DNA of 64,000 nt from Fictibacillus norfolkensis (GTDB taxonomy: Bacteria; Bacillota; Bacilli; Bacillales; Fictibacillaceae), in NCBI RefSeq assembly GCF_014836645.1, contig NZ_JACSQM010000002.1, positions 372,001 through 436,000 on the forward strand. Reading direction: 5' to 3'. The notes beneath the pieces were generated by a model, which worked only from the letters and a program-made list of their open reading frames with translations, was not told where the DNA came from and made no database searches. This document shows positions 1-8,387 of the stretch, piece after piece. The translations under genes were made by a program, and so were the position numbers. Every line of letters starts with the position of its first letter. Position 1 is the first letter of the stretch.

Positions 1-688
1 TTTCCTTTTTCGTCACAACAACCGGTTTTTTGGTTATCGCACCTTTCGTTTCATTAACATTAATCGTTTCAATAGTATTCGGTCTGTTCTCCACTACAGG
101 TTCAGTTACTGGTGTTGGGGTAGGAGATAGTTCTGGTTTTGCCTCGACCACTTCCTCAACTTTCGGCTTAGTAGTAACAATCTCTGAAACGACTGGAAGA
201 TTCACCTCTATTTGAGGTTTTTCCGGTGTAACAGGGACCGTAACGTTCACCTCCTGATCTAACACATCGACTTTTATTGAAGGTTTATCAGAAAGGTTAA
301 CATCTACGATATGTTTAGAACTTTTTAGCTTTTCTGTCGGAACTGCTTCTTTTACCGTATCGACTGTATTCGTTACCGTTTTGACCGCTTCATCTACAGG
401 CTTTACGGTCTCGGTTACTTCGTTAACCGTTTGATCCACCCTGTCGACAGCACGAGTTGTGTCTTTAACAATATTTGTAACTGTGTTAAGAGTAGGTCTC
501 ACAACCTCATCAGAAACTGAATGATCTTTAGTAGAAATATTCACCTTGTCTGGAACACTTTCAACGATCTCAGCTGTTTCTTTTGTAAGACTAGTTACCG
601 GAGAAAGAATCCCTCCGCTATCCGCCGATACGATCGCGGGAATACTCATCCCAGCTGCGAATACTACTAATTGTACAAATCGTTTCAC
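1..688 (-). CDS. Secreted repetitive protein, C-terminus cut by window edge
   Basis: The reading frame is open from a GTG at 688 to the window edge. A strong ribosome binding site (AAGGAGGTGAT, 693-705) precedes the start. The first ~22 residues form a signal peptide (KR, then hydrophobic, ending near VSADS). The mature part is rich in Val, Thr, Glu and Lys, with loosely repeated VxxTVxxVTxTV segments around residues 60-110 that could form an amphipathic coil. After that comes a Pro/Glu/Val-rich linker with PTPTPVTEP. No catalytic domain is visible. It is probably an exported cell-surface or matrix protein whose C-terminal domain lies outside the window. I do not recognise the family. Confidence 0.7.
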   Translation of the reverse strand, partial: MKRFVQLVVFAAGMSIPAIVSADSGGILSPVTSLTKETAEIVESVPDKVNISTKDHSVSDEVVRPTLNTVTNIVKDTTRAVDRVDQTVNEVTETVKPVDEAVKTVTNTVDTVKEAVPTEKLKSSKHIVDVNLSDKPSIKVDVLDQEVNVTVPVTPEKPQIEVNLPVVSEIVTTKPKVEEVVEAKPELSPTPTPVTEPVVENRPNTIETINVNETKGAITKKPVVVTKKE

Positions 689-859
689 CTGGTTATCACC
701 TCCTTCTGTAAGTGTTTTCAAATAGCTAACGGAGGTAAATTTGATTTGGATCACTAAAAAACAAAAAAATTACATTTTGTACACTTTAAACAGGAAATGT
801 GACGTAAAGGCTCACTTGCTTTACACTTAAAGGAGTAAGAAGTTGAGGTGATTTTAAAT

Positions 860-1306
860 ATGGCACAACATGTTTTTTATCTAAATGCCCATTGGCCAGG
901 TGGAAGAAATGCTACCGGAACGATAGAAACGCAGAATTTAAAGACTAAGGTATCAATACCTCCAGAGATGGATGGACCAGGAATTGGGACGAATCCCGAT
1001 GAGATGTTGCTTGGGGCGGCGGCAACTTGCTATATCATCACACTCGCTGCCATGATAGAACGAAGTAAGATTGATAAGATAAATTTAACGATGGAGTCAG
1101 AAGGATATGTCGATGTTACAAACGGAGTGATTACGTATCAGAAAATCATCCATCGACCGGTCGTCACGATCAAACATGACCAGTCAAAAGATATTTCGAC
1201 ACTTCTTCAAAAACTCGCCATTAAAGCTGAGCATTCGTGCATGATTTCACGCGCATTGAAAGGTAATGTCGAAATAGAGGCGATTTTGTCAATAAAAAAA
1301 GGATGA
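860..1306 (+). CDS. OsmC/Ohr-family peroxide-reducing protein
   Basis: The 148-aa product has the size and layout of the OsmC fold. It carries the two conserved peroxidatic/resolving cysteines at about C57 (AATCYI) and C127 (EHSCMI). OsmC/Ohr proteins reduce organic hydroperoxides in the cytoplasm with dithiol cofactors. The start is taken at ATG 860 because GAGGTG lies about nine bases upstream; an in-frame GTG at 848 overlaps that ribosome binding site. It stands alone on the plus strand, divergent from the secreted-protein gene. The exact subfamily (OsmC, Ohr or YhfA-like) is not resolved. Confidence 0.85.
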   Translation: MAQHVFYLNAHWPGGRNATGTIETQNLKTKVSIPPEMDGPGIGTNPDEMLLGAAATCYIITLAAMIERSKIDKINLTMESEGYVDVTNGVITYQKIIHRPVVTIKHDQSKDISTLLQKLAIKAEHSCMISRALKGNVEIEAILSIKKG

Positions 1307-1440
1307 ATTTAGAAGAACGGGCCTTTCGTTATCTGTACTTACAAATTTACTTATGTTAGCATAAATATTAAGGAAGGAAACTAATATTATTATTTGGGTT
1401 CCTAACAAGTTCCCCCATAATAGAAAGGGGACGATGTATC

Positions 1441-1668
1441 ATGAACCAACAAGAAGTGAAAAACATACTCTTAAATTTACAGAACAGGCAGTATATTGAA
1501 TCCGATATTACGCACACTTTTAGTGAAAACAACTCAGCTGTTTTTTCTGTTAAGTATTTAAAAAATGATCAAACGTTCGAAGTGATTCAGATTGAAACAA
1601 ACTCCCTTCAGCGGTTTAATAACGTCGACTCAGCTGTTCATTGTATCAATACCTTGATTGCTAAATAG
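1441..1668 (+). CDS. Small cytoplasmic protein, possibly DUF1797/YkuJ-like
   Basis: A 75-aa soluble protein preceded by GAAAGGGG at good spacing and followed by a clear terminator at 1691-1725. The central pattern (SVKY, QTFEV, then FNNVDSA) is reminiscent of the small YkuJ/DUF1797 proteins of Bacillus, which have a FSVKYF...QTFEL core. That match is from memory and is weak. There is no signal peptide, membrane segment or catalytic motif. The function is unknown. Confidence 0.6.
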   Translation: MNQQEVKNILLNLQNRQYIESDITHTFSENNSAVFSVKYLKNDQTFEVIQIETNSLQRFNNVDSAVHCINTLIAK

Positions 1669-1690
1669 AGAAAAATTTTCTCCTAATGAA

Positions 1691-1725
1691 AGAGGTCAAC
1701 CATATAAATGGTGACCTCTTTTTTT
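1691..1725. terminator. Bidirectional intrinsic terminator
   Basis: An AGAGGTCAACCAT / ATGGTGACCTCT hairpin flanked by a T-run on the right and by A-residues on the left. It lies between the convergent genes ending at 1668 (+) and 1736 (-) and can serve both. Confidence 0.8.
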
Positions 1726-1735
1726 GTTAATGTTA

Positions 1736-2119
1736 CTAATTAACATATCTGATCCAATCATTTTCAACAATCGATACAAAATGATCTTTTATGTTTCTCA
1801 TCACATACATGATAGCTTCTTCTTTACCACTTGTAGTGTGTACCATCACAGTGATGCGCTCATATAAATTATCAGCTCTGTTTTCTACAAAATCTTCAAG
1901 CTCGTCTAATCGTTTTAGTTCCTCCGTAGTTACTTCATATAACTCACCTGTTACCCATTTATCTTTTTCAAGAATTAACGCTGGGTAACCCCAACCCGTA
2001 TCGTATAGTTGTCCCTCGGCGTAGCAACTATGATCTATGTATTTTGCATTCTCCAAATAGTGGGCATTATCTCCCTCTTTTCGAAGCGTCCCGTAAACAA
2101 ACACTAGTTGTTTTTTCAT
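1736..2119 (-). CDS. Gamma-glutamylcyclotransferase-fold (GGCT/AIG2-like) protein
   Basis: About 127 aa, starting MKKQLVFVYGTLRKEGDNAHYL. The VYGTLR motif is the signature of the GGCT/AIG2 family, which releases 5-oxoproline from gamma-glutamyl peptides or amines. A conserved acidic segment (ELYEVTTEELKRLDELE, about residues 61-80) follows, as in the family. The ATG at 2119 has AAGGTGAG upstream, so the longer in-frame start at 2143 is not used here. The physiological substrate cannot be told from sequence. Confidence 0.8.
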   Translation of the reverse strand: MKKQLVFVYGTLRKEGDNAHYLENAKYIDHSCYAEGQLYDTGWGYPALILEKDKWVTGELYEVTTEELKRLDELEDFVENRADNLYERITVMVHTTSGKEEAIMYVMRNIKDHFVSIVENDWIRYVN

Positions 2120-2146
2120 AAACTCACCTTCTTTTTCATACAAGCA

Positions 2147-2407
2147 TTACCCTTTTGAAAAAAAGACAGCCCAGACCAGTAAACTTAAAAATAGAATTCC
2201 CGCTATAGCAGAAAGAGTCAATGCGATTAATATCGTCCAACCTAATCCTTTTCGGTTTGTTAAAATCAGAAAAATACTTAACGTGAAAAGACTAAAAACA
2301 AAACCTAGTATGGCCCACAGCCAGCGATCTTTATTATATAGCGGAGCTTGAACAAACAAATAATAAGCGATAGCAATCTGTATTAAAGGAACGTATAAGA
2401 TCTCCAA
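2147..2407 (-). CDS. Small integral membrane protein, unknown function
   Basis: An 86-aa hydrophobic protein with three predicted membrane segments (about residues 3-20, 28-48 and 58-82) joined by short polar loops (YNKDRW, TNRKG). The proposed start is TTG 2407 with a rather distant GAGGGG upstream, so the N-terminus is uncertain. It precedes the GGCT-like gene by about 30 bp and may be cotranscribed with it. I do not recognise the family. Confidence 0.6.
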   Translation of the reverse strand: MEILYVPLIQIAIAYYLFVQAPLYNKDRWLWAILGFVFSLFTLSIFLILTNRKGLGWTILIALTLSAIAGILFLSLLVWAVFFSKG

Positions 2408-2466
2408 ATTTTCTCATCCCCTCTCATAATTTTCTTTCCTCAATAAATGTATCATTTTTCTTCAAA

Positions 2467-2507
2467 TAAAAAAGCTTTCAACCACTCCTTAGGCTGAAAG
2501 CTTTCAG
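2467..2507 (-). terminator. Intrinsic terminator
   Basis: An inverted repeat AAAGCTTTCAACC / GGCTGAAAGCTTT followed on the minus strand by a T-rich run. It sits about 17 bp beyond the stop of the membrane-protein gene at 2524. Confidence 0.75.
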
Positions 2508-2523
2508 TATGAAATGACGTTTT

Positions 2524-2856
2524 TTAATACCCTTTTCTTACATCGATGACATGCTCGTTCTTCTTTTTTGTGCCCCCTCTTGCAGCATCAAAGAATAATA
2601 CTAGTGCTGTCACGATATGCATGATCATTCCAATACCAGGAAAATAACCGACGATAGAAGTAATCATACCCAATACACTACCCGTAAATCTCTCTTTTTG
2701 AACAATACAAATAATGAGTGTGATCAAGTGAAAAACAAACATGAATTGAAGTGGTCCCCATGCTGAAGCAAGAATGACGGCTCCTCCTAAAAAAGGAATA
2801 CCAAGGAAAGCTTCAATACCACCTGTTATTATTTTCAAAAGTCTCGATATGTTCAT
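2524..2856 (-). CDS. Small integral membrane protein, unknown function
   Basis: 110 aa with about three hydrophobic segments (residues ~17-33, 36-52 and 60-90) and a basic, charged cytoplasmic tail (GGTKKKNEHVIDVRKGY). The start ATG has a strong GAGGAGG eight bases upstream and a terminator follows. Gly/Ile-rich helices with short loops suggest a compact bundle. I cannot name a family with confidence. Confidence 0.65.
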   Translation of the reverse strand: MNISRLLKIITGGIEAFLGIPFLGGAVILASAWGPLQFMFVFHLITLIICIVQKERFTGSVLGMITSIVGYFPGIGMIMHIVTALVLFFDAARGGTKKKNEHVIDVRKGY

Positions 2857-2947
2857 GAGACAGCCTCCTCAATGATTGTTATCTATATACTACGGATTTA
2901 CCACGAAAAAAGTTTCCTATTATAAACATTACCTCTCTATATAAATA

Positions 2948-2976
2948 AAGAAACCTCCTGTTTTGGAGGTTTCGAT
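2948..2976 (-). terminator. Intrinsic terminator
   Basis: A GAAACCTCC / GGAGGTTTC stem with a TGTTTT loop, immediately downstream of the C26 peptidase gene that ends at 2979. A-residues on the plus strand give the U-tract. Confidence 0.75.
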
Positions 2977-2978
2977 CT

Positions 2979-3731
2979 CTATTCCTTACTTTTCTTTGCT
3001 TCCTTAATAAATGTATTTATAATCGCCATCATGTTCTCGTTGTCATGTCTTAATTCTTCAGGATGCCACTGCGTTCCTAGCAGGAAAGTTTTCTCTTGGT
3101 CTTCCAGCTCTAAAGCCTCAATTACACCATCAGAAGCCCTTGCTGCAACACGTAACCCTTTGCCGACTTTTCCGATCGCCTGATGGTGAAAGCTATTTAC
3201 AGCAACCTCTTTTTCACCAACAATCTTATACAGTTTACTGTCTTCTTCAATGCTAACGGTATGAGAAGGTTCTGAACGCGTTGCAGATGATTGGAAATGA
3301 TTAATACTGTCAGAAAACTCACTCTCTACATCTTGGATGATTGTTCCTCCATAACTAACATTTAATAAATGGTAGCCTCGGCACATGGCAAGAATAGCTT
3401 TTTCCTTCTCACGAGCTTTTTTCAAAAGTTCAATCTCAAAATCATCACGATTCTTATTTACCTTTTTTACTTTTGGGTGAGGTTCCTCATTGTAAGTGAT
3501 AGAGCTGATATCTTCACCACCTGTAAAGATTAACCCATCACACATGTTTGCGTAAAACTCAGCTTCTTCTGGCTTGCCCATCGGAATCACAATTGGTATT
3601 CCTCCTGCTTCTCTAACCGTTTCCGCAAATTTATTATAAACAACGATCGTATCAACGTTTTCATTTTGAGTTTCAATGGTATTGATCGACATGATCGTAC
3701 TTGTTAATCCAATTAATGGTTTTTGAGTCAT
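2979..3731 (-). CDS. Class I glutamine amidotransferase-like hydrolase (peptidase C26, PuuD-like)
   Basis: 250 aa with the class I amidotransferase triad: nucleophile about C117 in AMCRGYHLLN, and H223/E225 in GTQWHPEE. FTGGEDISS near residue 70 matches the oxyanion-region motif of gamma-glutamyl-GABA hydrolase relatives. Such enzymes cleave gamma-glutamyl amides (for example in putrescine catabolism) in the cytoplasm. The start is ATG 3731 with GAGAGGA upstream. No putrescine genes are adjacent, so the substrate is open. Confidence 0.85.
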   Translation of the reverse strand: MTQKPLIGLTSTIMSINTIETQNENVDTIVVYNKFAETVREAGGIPIVIPMGKPEEAEFYANMCDGLIFTGGEDISSITYNEEPHPKVKKVNKNRDDFEIELLKKAREKEKAILAMCRGYHLLNVSYGGTIIQDVESEFSDSINHFQSSATRSEPSHTVSIEEDSKLYKIVGEKEVAVNSFHHQAIGKVGKGLRVAARASDGVIEALELEDQEKTFLLGTQWHPEELRHDNENMMAIINTFIKEAKKSKE

Positions 3732-3873
3732 ATATAACTTCCTCTCCAATATGCTTTTCACTCATGTTTTACCTTAATCACATAATCATAAACACCCATA
3801 ATTTATCATTCCTATTACTATTAACCATTTATTCATACCTGTTACATTTTTCTTTTTCTTTCAAGTAAACGAA

Positions 3874-3902
3874 AAACAGCTCACTAATCTTGTGAGCTGT
3901 TC
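3874..3902 (-). terminator. Intrinsic terminator
   Basis: An ACAGCTCAC / GTGAGCTGT stem with a seven-base loop and A-residues at the left. It is positioned 20 bp after the stop of the small gene at 3921. Confidence 0.75.
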
Positions 3903-3920
3903 CTGCTATTTATATCTATG

Positions 3921-4106
3921 CTACTGCATCGGTGGTCTCGGCTTTTTTACGGAATAAACGAGTTCAATATCACCGTTCTCCTTCACACGCTTCACCGTGT
4001 AAGTTTTCTCAACACCCTGCTCGGTATTGTGTAAGGTGATCTTGTCGCCTTCTTCAAAATCTGATGTGCCAGTGTCCCATAATTTCTCGTCATCGGGTTT
4101 CCTCAT
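3921..4106 (-). CDS. Small hypothetical protein
   Basis: About 61 aa, hydrophilic, starting MRKPDDEKLWDTG. It contains a short beta-rich segment (DKITLHNTEQGVEKTYTVKRV) that looks like a small beta-barrel. ATG 4106 has GAGGGG at proper spacing; a GTG nine bases earlier would overlap that site. Single-gene unit with its own terminator. No recognisable family. Confidence 0.6.
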   Translation of the reverse strand: MRKPDDEKLWDTGTSDFEEGDKITLHNTEQGVEKTYTVKRVKENGDIELVYSVKKPRPPMQ

Positions 4107-4115
4107 ACCTCTCAC

Positions 4116-4476
4116 CCCTCATATTCCGATTAATTTCCCATAACAATATGCCATTTAACTTTATTTTCCCCTACTTAGGAAAATGAATCCTAAATCGTAT
4201 GTTTAAACGTGCATATTTTACTCTCGTTATTGAGAATCCAGCATACAATCTCCTTTGTTCACTGGGAATAGAGTCCGGCTCAATATCGGAATCGGTATGT
4301 AGGCTTTACAATTAGCTACTCTCTCACCAACCGGTTATGACAAGAATTTATGGACACCTCTTTATTGGTTGATCCTATAAATCATGGTATTTATATAAAG
4401 TGCGCCTTATCCTAATATTTCTACTAATAGAGCTTAATTCCTTTAAATTATTTAAATTCGTTAACTATTTGTTTTA
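4116..4476. other. Gene-free A+T-rich interval
   Basis: About 360 bp between the M3 peptidase stop and the small gene at 3921-4106. I see no convincing ORF, hairpin terminator, palindrome or phased repeat in it. Confidence 0.5.
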
Positions 4477-6153
4477 TTATCTAACTGAAGATAGCAGATC
4501 CAGTTCTTTCGCAACAAACTCCATAAGCTCAGCGATCTTATTAGATGAAAAATCCAGTTCAATTCCTGCAGTTGCATAAACTTCAGGAATTGACTTAGAG
4601 CTTCCAAGTTTCAGGGCATCTTTATATTTATGGATCGTTCCCTCTGGATCTTCTTTGTATTTTTTATACAACTGAATAGCTCCAAGTTGAGAAATGGCAT
4701 ACTCAACAAAGTAGAACGGAACTTCATATATATGAAGGGTATAGAACCATCCTTTTACTTTCCATTCCTCGTATCCGTTCCAATCGATTATTGAAGCATC
4801 ATAGCGATCTTTCAATTCGCCAAACTTCTTCGTACGTTCTTCCCAAGTATGGTTCGGATGTTGATACAGCCAGTGCTGAAACTGATCAATGACCAAAATA
4901 TACGGAAGACTCATCAATGCTCCTTTGAGCTGATCTTTCTTCGCTCGGTTAAGTTCCTCTTCTGTTTTGTAAAACTCGTCCCAGCGGTCCATTGTGAAAA
5001 GCTCCATACTCATACTAGCTAGCTCAGCCGACTCCATTGGAATTTGTTTATAAGCATATAATTCTAAATCGCTCTTTAATAGATCGTGAATCGCATGCCC
5101 CATCTCATGCATAAAAACAACTAAGTCACTATCCGTATTGGACATGTTCATAAAGATAAACGGAAGCCCTGTTTCAGGTAAAGATTCACAGAATCCACCT
5201 TGTGCTTTTCCTTTTCTGCTCGTAAGATCAAAAAGCTTCTTCTCGTTCATTTCATGGACAAGAGAGCCGAACGTAACATCAAGTTCACTTAATACTTTCG
5301 CTGATTTATTGATCAACTCCACATCAGAACTTACAGGTTGTAATGGTTTTCGACCGATTGCTTCTGCTTGAACATCCCATGGCTTATATACATCTACACC
5401 AATTTCAGCTTTGTGCTCTTTTTGAAGTTGTATCGTTATCGGAAGAACATGCTCACGTATGGATTCAGCGAGTTCTGTACAATCCTCTGGCGTGTAGTCA
5501 AATCTATTATATTTTTTAAACATATAATCATTAAAACCGTTCAAGCCCGCGTTCTCCGCTTTCTTCACTCGTAGTTGAATCAACTCATCAAGAATACTAT
5601 GAAGTTTCTCTTCTTCTTTTAAAATAGGTTCATACAAAGCTTTCATCGCTTTTTCCCTTATATCACGCTTTGAATCTCTAATATGAACAAAGAGTTCACT
5701 AATCGTTACTTCTTGACCTTCCCAATTTGAAGATAGACCTCCTGTGATCTCAAAGTATTGATTCGTTAGAGCATCCTCTTGTTTTTCGATTTCCAAGTTG
5801 GTTTCTTGAAATAGAGCAAATTGTGTTCTTAGTTTCTTCTTATATTCTCCAAATTCATCGTCTGACAGTTCAGCCATAAATGGTGATTCTAACACTTTCT
5901 CGTCCAATATCGATTGATACTTTTTAAACAATGGCTTAATGTGTTGCTGATCAAATTCAAATTGCTTTTTAATTTCTTCATCATTACTTTGACATTGAAA
6001 GGCAATATAATGGCGAAGCATCTCTTCTTCTACTCTTTCGTAGATGCGTTTTTGCTGATGTAAAAAATTCATGAGATCTTTTAATGAAGTTATGGTGACG
6101 CTTACAAGATTCTCAAACTCTTCTTTTAGTGCATTTATTTTCTGATCGTTCAT
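4477..6153 (-). CDS. M3-family oligoendopeptidase (PepF-like zinc peptidase)
   Basis: 558 aa, the usual length of bacterial M3 oligoendopeptidases. The zinc site is the HExxH of VFMHEMGHAIHD (H349, E350, H353), with the downstream MESAELASMSME providing the third ligand (Glu near residue 378). The long charged helical N-terminal part closes the peptide channel in this family. These are cytoplasmic enzymes that degrade short peptides. The start is ATG 6153 with GGGAGGA upstream; the in-frame 30-residue N-terminal extension lacks a ribosome binding site. Confidence 0.92.
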   Translation of the reverse strand: MNDQKINALKEEFENLVSVTITSLKDLMNFLHQQKRIYERVEEEMLRHYIAFQCQSNDEEIKKQFEFDQQHIKPLFKKYQSILDEKVLESPFMAELSDDEFGEYKKKLRTQFALFQETNLEIEKQEDALTNQYFEITGGLSSNWEGQEVTISELFVHIRDSKRDIREKAMKALYEPILKEEEKLHSILDELIQLRVKKAENAGLNGFNDYMFKKYNRFDYTPEDCTELAESIREHVLPITIQLQKEHKAEIGVDVYKPWDVQAEAIGRKPLQPVSSDVELINKSAKVLSELDVTFGSLVHEMNEKKLFDLTSRKGKAQGGFCESLPETGLPFIFMNMSNTDSDLVVFMHEMGHAIHDLLKSDLELYAYKQIPMESAELASMSMELFTMDRWDEFYKTEEELNRAKKDQLKGALMSLPYILVIDQFQHWLYQHPNHTWEERTKKFGELKDRYDASIIDWNGYEEWKVKGWFYTLHIYEVPFYFVEYAISQLGAIQLYKKYKEDPEGTIHKYKDALKLGSSKSIPEVYATAGIELDFSSNKIAELMEFVAKELDLLSSVR

Positions 6154-6309
6154 TTCTATTCCTCCCAAAAACGTTCTATTATCCACTTTACCACAAATAG
6201 GAAAATACTTGATGATGGAATGTCTGTTTATATAATTATGCAAAAAAACTGACTCACACTAGTACCTAAGAAGGCTAGTAATGGCCAGTTACTAAAAATT
6301 TCATATTTG

Positions 6310-6702
6310 TTAGCAGTTACAGATCATAACTACGTTTCCATCTGGATCTTCTACATTGAACCAAGCTACTTCACCGTGCCACTCAATCTCACGGATTACT
6401 TTCATATTCTTCCCTTGAAGTTCTTTGTATGCTTCATCAATATCTGCTGCAAATACATTAAACATAGGACCTGAACCAGGTGATCGGTGGAAAGATGGGT
6501 CAAACGTATGATCATCTAGTGATAATCCTGTTTGTCCTGTTACAGGAATGTTATGTACAGGTGATTGCACTTCACTTACATCTATCGTAATTCCCAATAG
6601 ATCAGCATACCATGCTACAGATTTTTTAAGATCAGTTACATGCACGAATACATTGTTAATGTGACTTTGTATAGCAGAGATACTCGTTACTTTTTCACTC
6701 AT
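6310..6702 (-). CDS. VOC (glyoxalase/bleomycin-resistance fold) family protein
   Basis: 130 aa with the repeated beta-alpha-beta-beta-beta VOC layout. It starts with a HINNVFVHVTDLKKSVAWYADLLG segment and ends EDPDGNVVMICNC. Such proteins coordinate a metal for isomerase, dioxygenase or resistance chemistry; the substrate is not deducible. TAGGAGGC lies just upstream of the ATG. It follows the GNAT gene by 12 bp, so the two are probably cotranscribed. Confidence 0.8.
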   Translation of the reverse strand: MSEKVTSISAIQSHINNVFVHVTDLKKSVAWYADLLGITIDVSEVQSPVHNIPVTGQTGLSLDDHTFDPSFHRSPGSGPMFNVFAADIDEAYKELQGKNMKVIREIEWHGEVAWFNVEDPDGNVVMICNC

Positions 6703-6714
6703 GGAAGACGCCTC

Positions 6715-7122
6715 CTAAAATTTACATTCTTCATACGTTCTTCGATATCCATAAAAAGGTCTGAAATTTTGCCCTTCATAAAAAGTGTGCGATGTACGGG
6801 ATGCAAGCATCTCCATTCGTGCTGTTGGATATTTCACTTGGATGATGTTCAAGAGCTTTCCGCCTAATCCTAGTCCACGATAAGGCTTCGAAAATAGCAT
6901 CTCGCAAATATAGAGTGTTACGTGTTCATCTGTTAGCCCACGGGCATAACCTATTACCTTTTCGTTCATTATCATGACATAGGCTATATTCGACTTACTC
7001 CAAGCCTGTTTTGTTTCTTCGTTCCTTTCAACTAATTGTGTCCAGCCTTCTTGTTTGTTTAGTTCTTGAATCAGCTCAAAATGCTTCTTTTCTACATAAG
7101 AAACAAATTTAATATCTGCCAC
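6715..7122 (-). CDS. GNAT-family N-acetyltransferase
   Basis: 135 aa. The acetyl-CoA binding loop is visible as SKPYRGLGLGGKLLN (R/Q-x-x-G-x-G/A motif), preceded by the YICEMLF strand. The start is a GTG with GAGGAGA upstream. It lies in a run of minus-strand genes (7137-7889 upstream, VOC protein downstream) with short gaps. Substrate unknown. Confidence 0.8.
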   Translation of the reverse strand: MADIKFVSYVEKKHFELIQELNKQEGWTQLVERNEETKQAWSKSNIAYVMIMNEKVIGYARGLTDEHVTLYICEMLFSKPYRGLGLGGKLLNIIQVKYPTARMEMLASRTSHTFYEGQNFRPFYGYRRTYEECKF

Positions 7123-7136
7123 AACTATGTTCTCCT

Positions 7137-7889
7137 CTATAAAAGTGCTTTAACGTTCTGCACACCTTTTTCAACTTCCGAAATAAGATCTCCTTCAAAA
7201 TGTTCTTGCTCGATCACGCAATAATCTACTTTTTGTTCATCTGCTAATCGTAAGAAGCTACTAATATCAAGTATCCCTGTTCCGGCGATCGTGCTCTGTT
7301 TATGCCCGTCTTTCTCTACCATATCTTTGAGGTGAAGGGATACGCAACGGAAGCGATACTTATTAAGCAGCTCTTCAGGCTCGAACCCAGCATATTTTGC
7401 CCAGTACGTATCCAACTCCATCTTGACTAAATCAGGATCTGTTTCTTGATATAGCAAATCAAACGGCATCTTACCTTCAAGCTCGTAAAATTCAAAATCA
7501 TGATTATGGTAAGCTACACGGATTCCATACTCTTTGCTTCTTAATCCAGCTTCGTTCAACACATCTGCTACACGCTTGTAATCGTCGATCGATCTTCTTT
7601 CATCTTCTGTTAAGTATGGCATGATCATCAAATCATTCTCTAAAATAAGTTGATCTTCCATCTGCTTTTTAAATGCATCTCCAGAGAATTGCTGAAGTGG
7701 AATATGAGCTCCAGCAACAGTTAAAGTATTTTCGTCCAATACCTTTTTTACTTCTTTAGCAGATATTCCGAATAATCCAGCAAACTGTACACTGTCAAAT
7801 CCGATCCCTTTCAATCTTTCTAATGTACCTAATAAATTCTTTTCAGCTTCTTGTTGAATGGAGTACAGTTGCAATCCAATTTTTCTCAT
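7137..7889 (-). CDS. Sugar phosphate isomerase/epimerase-like TIM-barrel protein
   Basis: 250 aa of the AP-endonuclease-2/xylose-isomerase-like TIM barrel (IolE/IolI group). It shows a starting GLQLYSIQ strand, the metal-binding segments AYHNHDFEF and MELDTYWAKYAG, SLHLKD, and a C-terminal CVIEQEHFEG strand. It probably isomerises or epimerises a sugar or inositol derivative. AAAGGAGAG precedes the ATG. No sugar operon surrounds it, so the substrate is open. Confidence 0.8.
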   Translation of the reverse strand: MRKIGLQLYSIQQEAEKNLLGTLERLKGIGFDSVQFAGLFGISAKEVKKVLDENTLTVAGAHIPLQQFSGDAFKKQMEDQLILENDLMIMPYLTEDERRSIDDYKRVADVLNEAGLRSKEYGIRVAYHNHDFEFYELEGKMPFDLLYQETDPDLVKMELDTYWAKYAGFEPEELLNKYRFRCVSLHLKDMVEKDGHKQSTIAGTGILDISSFLRLADEQKVDYCVIEQEHFEGDLISEVEKGVQNVKALL

Positions 7890-7913
7890 GTTTATCTCTC
7901 TCCTTTTAAACGT

Positions 7914-8372
7914 TTACAAAACTTTGTTCATCGATATAGATGCTTGTTTATAACCTAGTTTTTTATAGAGTTCGATTGCATTCTCGTTCGAACCAAACAC
8001 ATGTAGACCCACATAGTCCGCTCCTTCATCTTTTGATTCATTCTCAAAAAAACGAAGAGCGGTCTGAGCGATGCCTCGCTTACGGAATGCATTCAGCACG
8101 TAAATATGATAAAGAAAAGCTTTCTTCTCTTCTTTTGAAACATAAAACCAAAGGTAGCCGGCTAATTCATGATCCTCTTTGATGTGAAATAAATGCTGTC
8201 CTTCTGTTTGTTCCTCATCAGGAAGCAGCTGTTCCATTTGCTTTTGTGCTTTTTCAGTGGCTAGTTCTTGATCTAGTTTATAATGTTCAGCGGTATCACG
8301 AATATAATCTGGCAGCATAAACTTTAGGTATTCTTTAAACTGCTTGTTGTCCATTCTCTCAAATGTGATCAA
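7914..8372 (-). CDS. GNAT-family N-acetyltransferase, YycN-like
   Basis: 152 aa. The overall pattern (N-terminal FKEYLKFMLPDYI, central LFHIKEDHELAGYLWFYV, then IYVLNAFRKRGIAQTALRFFE and LHVFGSNENAIELYKKLGYKQ) resembles Bacillus YycN. RKRGIAQTA is the acetyl-CoA loop. The start is taken as TTG 8372 because AAGGGGAG lies upstream at good spacing; an ATG at 8357 is the alternative. Confidence 0.8.
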   Translation of the reverse strand: MITFERMDNKQFKEYLKFMLPDYIRDTAEHYKLDQELATEKAQKQMEQLLPDEEQTEGQHLFHIKEDHELAGYLWFYVSKEEKKAFLYHIYVLNAFRKRGIAQTALRFFENESKDEGADYVGLHVFGSNENAIELYKKLGYKQASISMNKVL

Positions 8373-8387
8373 ACGCCTATCTCCCCT

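Noticed and set aside
30..215. 61-aa plus-strand ORF at the window start
   Set aside because: It is the antisense shadow of the secreted-protein gene, which has a strong start and signal peptide on the minus strand.
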